Assembly (NCBI GenBank): GCA_002491905.1
Contig: DKWV01000020.1
Location: 1-46,530, forward strand
Origin: Lachnospiraceae bacterium UBA7143
Lineage (GTDB): Bacteria > Bacillota > Clostridia > Lachnospirales > Lachnospiraceae
DNA length: 46,530 bases
Direction of reading: 5' to 3'
Position numbers and translations under genes: made by a program. Every line of letters begins with the position of its first letter. The stretch's first letter is position 1. The notes under the pieces were generated by a model, which saw only the letters and a list, made by a program, of their open reading frames with translations, made no database searches and was not told where the DNA came from. Below are positions 40,549-46,530 of the stretch, piece by piece.

Positions 40549-40995
40549 ATGGAAATGACCCCTGATTTTTCAAAAGAACTGAAACGATACAATTACCTGC
40601 ACAGCGAGACAGACGCCGCCTACCACGAGGCCGCCTCCAAATTAGGGCTTCCCGACAGCTCCATGCTTGTCCTCTATGCCATCTGCGACTGTGGGAATTC
40701 CTGCCTGCTGCGCGATATCTGCCGCAGCTCCGGCATCAGCAAGCAGACGATCAATTCCGCGCTCCGCAGACTGGAATCGGCCGGTATTATTTATCTGGAA
40801 AATGCAGACGGTAAAAATAAAACCGTCTGTCTCACTGAAAAAGGACAAAGGCTTGCCGAGCGGACAGCCGGAAAAGTCATTGAATTGGAAAACGCCATAT
40901 TTTCCTCCTGGACAGAGGAGGAGGTGTCGCAGTATCTTGCGCTGACCGAGCGCTATCTGCATGATTTTAGGGAAGGACTCCGCCGCCTTCCGTAA
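40549..40995 (+). CDS. MarR-family transcriptional repressor
   Basis: The 148-residue winged-helix regulator has its recognition region at SSGISKQTINSALRRLESAGII (about 62-83), followed by the wing (ENADGKNKTVCLTEKG). It should repress its own operon, including the MATE pump, through the two palindromes upstream, and release on binding a toxic ligand. AGGAG precedes two possible starts, ATG 40549 and ATG 40555; the second has the better spacing. Confidence 0.9.
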   Translation: MEMTPDFSKELKRYNYLHSETDAAYHEAASKLGLPDSSMLVLYAICDCGNSCLLRDICRSSGISKQTINSALRRLESAGIIYLENADGKNKTVCLTEKGQRLAERTAGKVIELENAIFSSWTEEEVSQYLALTERYLHDFREGLRRLP

Positions 40996-41043
40996 TCTGC
41001 GAAACTTTATAACAAAAATTAAGACCTGTAAGGAAACAGAACC

Positions 41044-42381
41044 ATGAAAACAGCCATTCAATTATCAGACCATTTTACCTACAATAAACTGCTGCGCTTT
41101 ACTTTCCCCTCCATCGTTATGATGGTATTCACCTCAATCTACGGTGTGGTGGACGGTTTCTTTGTGTCCAATTACGCGGGAAAGACCGCCTTTGCATCCC
41201 TCAATCTCATCTACCCCTTCGTCATGATTCTGGGCGGCATGGGATTTATGATCGGTACTGGCGGCACAGCCTTAGTGTCACTGGTGCTCGGAACCGGCAG
41301 CCGCGAAAAAGCAAACCGCTATTTTTCCATGATGATCAGTTTCACCCTTCTTTTGGGCATTGCGCTGTCAGCCTTGGGGCTGCTCCTTACACGCCCTATA
41401 GCCGTACTTTTAGGCGCTACGCCGGAAATGATGGCCGACTGCGTTCTTTACGGACGGATTGTGATCAGTTTCACGGTTGCCTTTATGCTGCAGAATGTTT
41501 TCCAGAGCTTTCTGATCGCAGCCGAAAAACCCAAGCTGGGACTTGCCGTAACCGTAGGCGCGGGCGTAACCAACATGGTACTCGACGGCCTCTTTGTGGG
41601 CGTGTTCCGCTGGGGCATAACCGGAGCGGCCCTGGCTACCGGAATGAGCCAGTGTGTGGGCGGCCTGCTGCCGTTTCTCTATTTTCTCCGTCCAAACAGC
41701 AGCCTGTTACGGCTCACCCGCACCAGACTGGAGCTACGGCCCCTGCTGCAGGCCTGCGCCAACGGCTCCTCCGAGCTGATGAGCAACATATCCTCCTCCA
41801 TTGTCAGCATGGTTTATAATTTCCAGCTGTTACGCTACATCGGGGAAAACGGCGTATCGGCATACGGCGTGCTGATGTATGTGCAGTTTATCTTCATCGC
41901 CATCTACATCGGCTACTCCATAGGCGCGTCCCCTGTGATCAGCTACCACTACGGCGCGGGACACTATGACGAACTGAAAAACATGCTGAAAAAAAGCCTG
42001 CTCCTGATGACAGGAACAAGCATTGTGCTGACTGCCGCGGCTTTTCTGTTTGCCGCCCCGCTCTCCAAAATATTTGTAAGCTATGACGCAGAGCTTCTTG
42101 CCCTGACATGCCATGCGTTCCGGCTGTTTGCCTTTGCCTTCCTTTTAGCCGGATTTAACATCTTCGCCTCCTCTTTTTTTACCGCCCTCAATAACGGCGC
42201 GGTTTCAGCGGCCATTTCCTTCATGCGCACACTGGTTTTCCAGACTGCCGCCGTCCTGATCCTGCCGCTCTTTTTCGGCGTGGATGGCATCTGGTGGGCC
42301 ATTACCGTGGCCGAGGTATTCGCCTTTTTACTGTCCGCCGCTTTCCTGTTTGCCAAACGCGGGAAATACCGCTATATGTAA
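41044..42381 (+). CDS. MATE-family multidrug efflux transporter
   Basis: The 445-residue protein has twelve predicted membrane segments and a MATE (DinF/NorM-like) fold. The N-terminal motif is FPSIVMMVFTSIYGVVDGFFVSNYAG. It exports cationic drugs or metabolites using an ion gradient. RBS AAGGAAA before ATG 41044, 48 bp after the MarR gene, so the two form one operon. The two-hairpin repeat follows the stop directly. Confidence 0.92.
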   Translation: MKTAIQLSDHFTYNKLLRFTFPSIVMMVFTSIYGVVDGFFVSNYAGKTAFASLNLIYPFVMILGGMGFMIGTGGTALVSLVLGTGSREKANRYFSMMISFTLLLGIALSALGLLLTRPIAVLLGATPEMMADCVLYGRIVISFTVAFMLQNVFQSFLIAAEKPKLGLAVTVGAGVTNMVLDGLFVGVFRWGITGAALATGMSQCVGGLLPFLYFLRPNSSLLRLTRTRLELRPLLQACANGSSELMSNISSSIVSMVYNFQLLRYIGENGVSAYGVLMYVQFIFIAIYIGYSIGASPVISYHYGAGHYDELKNMLKKSLLLMTGTSIVLTAAAFLFAAPLSKIFVSYDAELLALTCHAFRLFAFAFLLAGFNIFASSFFTALNNGAVSAAISFMRTLVFQTAAVLILPLFFGVDGIWWAITVAEVFAFLLSAAFLFAKRGKYRYM

Positions 42382-42384
42382 AAA

Positions 42385-42450
42385 ATCGAGCGTCGGCACG
42401 CTCGATTCAGAGAATGCTGCGCATTCTCCCCCAATGTTTTACGCTGTCGC
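42385..42450 (+). repeat. Two-hairpin dispersed repeat, copy B
   Basis: Hairpins ATCGAGCGT/ACGCTCGAT (42385-42406) and GAGAATGC/GCATTCTC (42410-42428), then the tail shared with copy A. It lies between convergent MATE and xerD genes, and may serve as a terminator though it lacks a strong T-run. Confidence 0.7.
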
Positions 42451-42479
42451 AATTTCTTATATATGCAAAAGTGCACCCA

Positions 42480-43364
42480 TTACCCGCGTGGGTGCGCCTT
42501 TGCGTACACCTCCCTGATATGATTGTGGTTCAGGTTTGCGTAAATCTGCGTGGTGGAGATATCAGAATGCCCCAGCATCTCCTGCACGCTCCGAAGGTCC
42601 GCACCGTTCTCCACCAGATGCGCCGCGAAGGAATGCCGCAGTGCATGGGGCGTGATATCGGCCTGAATATCCGCTTTCTTCGCGTAATGCTTAATCAGTT
42701 TCCAGAATCCCTGTCTGCTCATGGGCTGTCCGGAACAGTTTGCGAACAGCACATCCGACTTTTTATTCTCGAGCATTTCTTCCCTGGTTCCATCCAGATA
42801 TCTGGCCATCGCGTTCTTGGCCGCCGCGCCAAAAGGAATAATCCGCTCCTTATTGCGGTCCCGGCACAGGATAAAATTCATCTGCATATTCACGTCCGAA
42901 AGTCTCAGCGTAATTAACTCTGTCACGCGGATTCCCGTGGCATAGAGAAGCTCTAACATCGCCTTATCCCGGATTTCCTTGGGGCTGTCCCCGGAGGGCT
43001 GTTCAAGAAGCCGCACCACCTCGTCCGGCGACATGATCTCCGGCGCTTTTTTTTCGATCTTAGGCGCTTTGAGCTTATCGGAGATATCCTCCTCCACCAG
43101 CCCTTCCTGCACCAGATAATGATAAAAGGCCTTCAGGGATGCAATATTACGGGACACCGTTGCCGCCGCAAACTTACTGTCCTCCAAAAATTTCACATAA
43201 TCGGCCAGATCCTGCGCCTTCACGTCCTTCGTCTCACGGATACCGCGCGACTCCATAAAATGTGATACCTTCTCCAGGTCCCTTCTGTAAGACATCTCCG
43301 TGTTCCCGGAAGTATTCTTCACATTATGTAAATACGTTATGAATGCGCTAATCTCTTTTTCCAT
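42480..43364 (-). CDS. xerD: Tyrosine recombinase XerD-like
   Basis: The 294-residue recombinase resolves chromosome dimers at dif. All catalytic residues are present: R146 (ATGIRVTEL), K172, H240-x-x-R243 (HALRHSF), H266 (LGHSD) and Y275 (IYANLNH). The N-terminal SAM-like domain covers 1-105. Neighbours spoIIM and a NUDIX gene match the order seen around xerD in other Firmicutes, which favours XerD over a phage integrase. Weak ribosome site. Confidence 0.92.
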   Translation of the reverse strand: MEKEISAFITYLHNVKNTSGNTEMSYRRDLEKVSHFMESRGIRETKDVKAQDLADYVKFLEDSKFAAATVSRNIASLKAFYHYLVQEGLVEEDISDKLKAPKIEKKAPEIMSPDEVVRLLEQPSGDSPKEIRDKAMLELLYATGIRVTELITLRLSDVNMQMNFILCRDRNKERIIPFGAAAKNAMARYLDGTREEMLENKKSDVLFANCSGQPMSRQGFWKLIKHYAKKADIQADITPHALRHSFAAHLVENGADLRSVQEMLGHSDISTTQIYANLNHNHIREVYAKAHPRG

Positions 43365-43425
43365 TTACTCGGAGGCCCTTCCCTGTGCGTTCTCTTTATG
43401 TAAATCAAAACACTGTCTGAGTATC

Positions 43426-43454
43426 ATTATAATCAGATTTTTTTAGAAAAGCAA
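43426..43454 (-). promoter_or_regulatory. xerD promoter
   Basis: On the minus strand, TTGCTT (43454-43449) and TATAAT (43431-43426) are 17 bp apart, about 60 bp before the start codon. Confidence 0.65.
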
Positions 43455-43571
43455 ATGGAATTTTTCTTGAATTTATGGGCATTTGCGCCCTTTTCCCTCC
43501 GAGGCACAACATATCGTCCATATATGATTTTATGTCTACTACATCTTGAAAAAAAGAACAAAAAAATTTTT

Positions 43572-44177
43572 TTAAAAGATTTTCAGTACAAAATGCAGGA
43601 CACCCGGATTGACATAACTCTCCAACAGGCAGCCCATTATGGCAACTGCCGCAATAGCGACGATCTGCGCCCCCTTTTTCAGATAAAAATGCCTGCTATA
43701 CCGCTCATATTCCTCCATCTGCATTCCCCTTGCATAGAGCGTCCGATTTACATCCGCCGCCCAGAAAAAAAGCAGAATATAGGCAGGAACCAGCAGAAGC
43801 GCCTGCGGGAACAGAACCGCCGCCATAAACAAAAGCCCCCTGATCCCGTAGCGGATTACCGCCACGGACAGAAGGCATCCTGCCGAAAGTCCCATATAGC
43901 AAATGTAAGCGCAAAGAACTGGCATCCCTACCAGCGTAGTGGATACCAGCCCTAAAAGGCAGCCCGTAAAAAGCCGGTGCCTGAGAATATATCCCACCAG
44001 GCCCTCTCCCGCCGGCCGGCTGCTCTTCAGCCTGTTCATCATTTCCGGCCCTAGCAGGCTGCCGTTCCTGATCCATGTTTCATGCCCCATGTTGACAAGC
44101 AGAATACCCATAAAAAGGCCGATCATAAAAAGATACGCCATATGATAGCCGTTTCTGATACCAAACTGTCTGCGCAA
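43572..44177 (-). CDS. spoIIM: Stage II sporulation protein M
   Basis: The 201-residue membrane protein has five to six membrane segments and the family closing motif LLESYVNP. SpoIIM works with SpoIID and SpoIIP in the membrane to remodel peptidoglycan during forespore engulfment. The start at 44177 is a TTG (MRRQFG), preceded by AGGCGGTG; the first ATG would lose about 12 residues. It points to a spore-forming host. Confidence 0.9.
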   Translation of the reverse strand: MRRQFGIRNGYHMAYLFMIGLFMGILLVNMGHETWIRNGSLLGPEMMNRLKSSRPAGEGLVGYILRHRLFTGCLLGLVSTTLVGMPVLCAYICYMGLSAGCLLSVAVIRYGIRGLLFMAAVLFPQALLLVPAYILLFFWAADVNRTLYARGMQMEEYERYSRHFYLKKGAQIVAIAAVAIMGCLLESYVNPGVLHFVLKIF

Positions 44178-44267
44178 GATTACACCGCCTCTTCCAAGCT
44201 CTTATAAGACCAGTATATGTCCGTGATGGACGAGGCATGACTGCCTTGCACGCAGTTTCCGTTTTCT

Positions 44268-44813
44268 TTATTTATTGACGTACTTTTCCTTATAGGCCAG
44301 AATGGCGGACACCGTCTTTCCGTCCTGTATCCTGCAGTCGTAGATCATTTTTACCAGTTCATCCAGATCGTGGCTCTCCACATTTAAGAATTCATCCTCA
44401 TCCAGATGCTGGCTGCCGGGCTGGAGATCCGTCGCAACATAAACGTCAATCTTCTCATTGCAGAAGGCAACCGTCGTCCGCAGCGTCAGAAGGAGTTCCA
44501 GTTTCCCCGCCACATAACCTGTCTCCTCCTCCAATTCTCTGGCCGCCGCCTCTTTCGTCGGCTCATCCACGCTGTTTAAGCCGCCCGCCGGAATCTCCAG
44601 CGTCTCCCGGTCCAAAGCATTTCGGTACTGTCTTACCATCAGAAGTTTTCCGTCACTCTTCACAGCCACGACAGCCGCCGCACCCTTGTGGTCAATCAGA
44701 TCCCACTTTACCACATTGCCGTTCGCCACACGGATTGTATCCTGATAGTAGTCAATGATCGCACCTTTGTGGATCAGTTCCCTGCCCAGTCGTTCATAAT
44801 TATTGTCTGCCAT
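44268..44813 (-). CDS. nudF: NUDIX hydrolase, ADP-ribose pyrophosphatase type
   Basis: The 181-residue enzyme has a full Nudix box: G-x5-E (GLNSVDE), then RELEEETGY at about 90-100. The fold resembles ADP-ribose pyrophosphatases, with a beta-rich N-terminus and the RQYRNALDRETLEIPAGG segment. It should cleave ADP-ribose or a similar nucleotide sugar. It sits upstream of spoIIM, as NudF does in bacilli. Confidence 0.9.
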   Translation of the reverse strand: MADNNYERLGRELIHKGAIIDYYQDTIRVANGNVVKWDLIDHKGAAAVVAVKSDGKLLMVRQYRNALDRETLEIPAGGLNSVDEPTKEAAARELEEETGYVAGKLELLLTLRTTVAFCNEKIDVYVATDLQPGSQHLDEDEFLNVESHDLDELVKMIYDCRIQDGKTVSAILAYKEKYVNK

Positions 44814-44875
44814 TTTATCTGCATCCTTTTCTCAAACTAATTTCTTCGATATCCTCAATCAGAACCCGCTTCCCT

Positions 44876-46177
44876 TCAGGCCGTCTCGGCAACCGTCTCC
44901 TGCAGAAGCTTCTCTGCACTGACTAACTTTACGCACAGCACAAACACATCTGTGGCCTGAGCCATCTCCTCTGCGGTCGGATAGGTAGGCGCGATACGGA
45001 TATTGCTGTCTTTCGGGTCTTTCCCGTAGGGGAAGGTTGCCCCCGCACTCGTCAGAATTACACCCAGTTCCTTACATCTTGCCACAATCTCCTTCGCGCA
45101 GCCGTCCATCGCCTCAAAGGATATGAAGTAGCCGCCAAGCGGTTTGGTCCACTCGCCAATTCCCAGTCCTCCAAGTTCCCTCTCCAGAACCGAAAGCACC
45201 GCCTCAAACTTGGGCCTGATAATATCCGCATGCCTCTTCATCTGGGCGAGCATCCCCTCCAGGTTCTTAAAATATCTGGCATGGCGAAGCTGGTTCACCT
45301 TGTCATAGCCGATTGTCCGCAGCGTCAGAGTTTTCTTTATATCCGCCAGATTAGCCGGTGAAGAAGCCATCGCGGCTATTCCCGCGCCCGAGAAAGTGAT
45401 TTTGGAGGTAGAGCAGAATTCATAAACCATATCCGGATTGCCCGCCTTCTCACACTCACTCAAAATCTCCAGAAGCGTATCCTGTTTATCCTCGTAAAGA
45501 TGATGCACTGCGTAAGCGTTATCCCAGTAAATACGGAAATCTGCCGCTGCGGGCTTAAGCGCCGCGAACCGCCTCACTGTCTCATCGGAATAGGTGATTC
45601 CCTGCGGGTTAGAATACTTGGGCACACACCAGATTCCCTTCACCGCCTCGTCCGTTGACACATATTTTTCCACCAGATCCATATCCGGCCCGGCGGGTGT
45701 CATCGGAATCGGTATCATCTCAATCCCGAAATGCTGGGTAATCGCAAAATGTCTGTCATAACCCGGTACGGGACACAAAAATTTAACTTTATCCAGTCTG
45801 CACCAGGGGGTAGCTCCCATAACACCGTGGGTAACGGAACGTGAAACCATATCATACATAATGGAAAGGCTGGAATTTCCAAAAACGATCACGTTGTCCG
45901 CCGGAACACCCATCACATCCGCCATCAGATGCTTCGCCTCCGTGATGCCATCCATCAGACCATAGTTTCTTGTATCCACGCCTTCCATAGACTTCATATC
46001 CGAACCGGAATTTAAAACGTCCAAAAGGCCCATTCCCATGTCAAGCTGCGCCGGTTCCGGTTTGCCTCTGGACATGTCAAGCTGCAGCCCCTTTCCCTTG
46101 GCCTCGACAAACTGTCTGTCAAGTTCCGCCTTCTGCGCCATGAGTTCTTTCCTGGTCATCACATTGTACGCTTTCAT
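44876..46177 (-). CDS. Class I aminotransferase (aspartate aminotransferase Ic-like)
   Basis: The 433-residue PLP enzyme has LDMSRGKPEPAQLD near the N-terminus. The cofactor regions are YSNPQGITYS and IYWDNAYAVHHL, and the probable PLP lysine lies in STSKITFSGAG. The pattern matches the less common subfamily Ic of aspartate/alanine-type aminotransferases rather than AspC or PatA. Start ATG 46177 follows GGAGGG; the frame opens at 46234. First gene before nudF-spoIIM. A palindromic operator lies in its leader. Confidence 0.9.
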   Translation of the reverse strand: MKAYNVMTRKELMAQKAELDRQFVEAKGKGLQLDMSRGKPEPAQLDMGMGLLDVLNSGSDMKSMEGVDTRNYGLMDGITEAKHLMADVMGVPADNVIVFGNSSLSIMYDMVSRSVTHGVMGATPWCRLDKVKFLCPVPGYDRHFAITQHFGIEMIPIPMTPAGPDMDLVEKYVSTDEAVKGIWCVPKYSNPQGITYSDETVRRFAALKPAAADFRIYWDNAYAVHHLYEDKQDTLLEILSECEKAGNPDMVYEFCSTSKITFSGAGIAAMASSPANLADIKKTLTLRTIGYDKVNQLRHARYFKNLEGMLAQMKRHADIIRPKFEAVLSVLERELGGLGIGEWTKPLGGYFISFEAMDGCAKEIVARCKELGVILTSAGATFPYGKDPKDSNIRIAPTYPTAEEMAQATDVFVLCVKLVSAEKLLQETVAETA

Positions 46178-46215
46178 AGTACCCTCCTGCATCCTTGTAA
46201 TCATGCTATTGAATA

Positions 46216-46227
46216 ATTGTATACAAT
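46216..46227. promoter_or_regulatory. Palindromic operator ATTGTATACAAT
   Basis: A perfect 12-bp palindrome just downstream of the predicted transcription start of the aminotransferase gene. The TTGTATACAA core resembles sites of GntR-type repressors; no regulator gene is in view. Confidence 0.5.
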
Positions 46228-46242
46228 CATACACCGATATTT

Positions 46243-46271
46243 ATTCTACTATAAGTATGCCGATTTCACAA
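46243..46271 (-). promoter_or_regulatory. Promoter of the aminotransferase gene
   Basis: On the minus strand, TTGTGA (46271-46266) and TAGAAT (46248-46243) are 17 bp apart. Confidence 0.6.
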
Positions 46272-46370
46272 GTATGCATATACGACAATTTTCTGTATTT
46301 CTACGGCCATTTTATGGTAAAAATGTTAAACAGGTACCGCTTCCGACTCTGCTTATGCGCGCAAACCGCA

Positions 46371-46403
46371 AAAAGCCCCGCAGAAAACATTCTGCGGGGT
46401 TTT
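46371..46403. terminator. Terminator of rny
   Basis: A perfect 10-bp stem CCCCGCAGAA/TTCTGCGGGG and four-base loop, flanked by A-run and T-run, so it can work in both directions. It lies just past the rny stop. Confidence 0.92.
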
Positions 46404-46406
46404 GTA

Positions 46407-46530
46407 CTATTTGGCATAGTCTATGACGCGGCTCTCTCGGATCACATTTACCTTGATCTGTCCAGGATATTCCAACTCAGCCTCAATCTGTTTGGAAATA
46501 TCTCTTGCGAGCAGCACCATATCAGAATCA
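46407..46530 (-). CDS. rny: Ribonuclease Y, C-terminal end (partial)
   Basis: Only the last 41 codons are inside the window. The chain ends in ARDISKQIEAELEYPGQ, then IKVNVIRESRVIDYAK, the highly conserved tail of RNase Y, the membrane-anchored endonuclease that starts mRNA decay in Firmicutes. The rest lies beyond the right edge. Confidence 0.9.
   Translation of the reverse strand, partial: DSDMVLLARDISKQIEAELEYPGQIKVNVIRESRVIDYAK

Noticed and set aside
42480..43364. Phage or island integrase identity for the tyrosine recombinase
   Set aside because: Length, motifs and the spoIIM/nudF neighbourhood match housekeeping XerD; no att sites or tRNA nearby.

Overview
The window looks like chromosome of a spore-forming member of the Clostridia, most likely a Lachnospiraceae-type gut bacterium. 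The reasons are strong AGGAGG-type ribosome sites on almost every gene, a CIRCE/HrcA-type groESL operon, spoIIM next to xerD, LplA/LplB/YtcP-type sugar ABC transporters with a YesM/YesN two-component pair, and many GGDEF/EAL proteins. No rRNA, tRNA or CRISPR array was seen.

Layout. 1-6.4 kb: a YdcF-like membrane protein, groES-groEL behind a CIRCE operator, and a two-gene cyclic-di-GMP operon that includes an unusual C_GCAxxG_C_C-GGDEF-EAL fusion. 6.4-9.3 kb: a three-gene BtuFCD/FecBCD-type ABC importer with translationally coupled genes. 9.4-18.4 kb: a carbohydrate locus with a GH29 alpha-L-fucosidase, an AraC-type response regulator that appears leaderless, and, on the other strand, a YesM-type kinase, two permeases and a lipoprotein. 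Two copies of a hairpin repeat bracket the kinase/transporter part.

18.6-30.5 kb is an AT-richer accessory island and the main point of interest. Nine minus-strand genes follow each other: an M48 metalloprotease, a dynamin-like protein that has lost its P-loop, a large intact dynamin-like GTPase, a small membrane-hairpin protein, a second intact dynamin-like GTPase, a YbjN-type protein, an EcsC-type protein, a small unknown protein and a polytopic membrane protein. In front of this operon lie perfect 15-bp inverted repeats (29187-29201 and 29314-29328) that bracket a short AT-rich segment carrying a minus-strand promoter. A serine recombinase gene sits directly beside them. I infer an invertible promoter that turns a multi-dynamin membrane-remodelling (possibly defence) operon on and off. 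In the orientation given, the promoter faces the operon.

30.5-46.5 kb returns to housekeeping genes: the gap-pgk-tpiA glycolytic set, a PHP phosphatase with a membrane GGDEF protein, mnmA, a MurJ/SpoVB-type flippase, DAHP synthase, a MarR-MATE efflux operon with two clear operators, then xerD, spoIIM, a NUDIX hydrolase, a class I aminotransferase and the 3' end of rny. Several gene ends carry related two-hairpin repeats; one of them encodes the last residues of a GGDEF protein.
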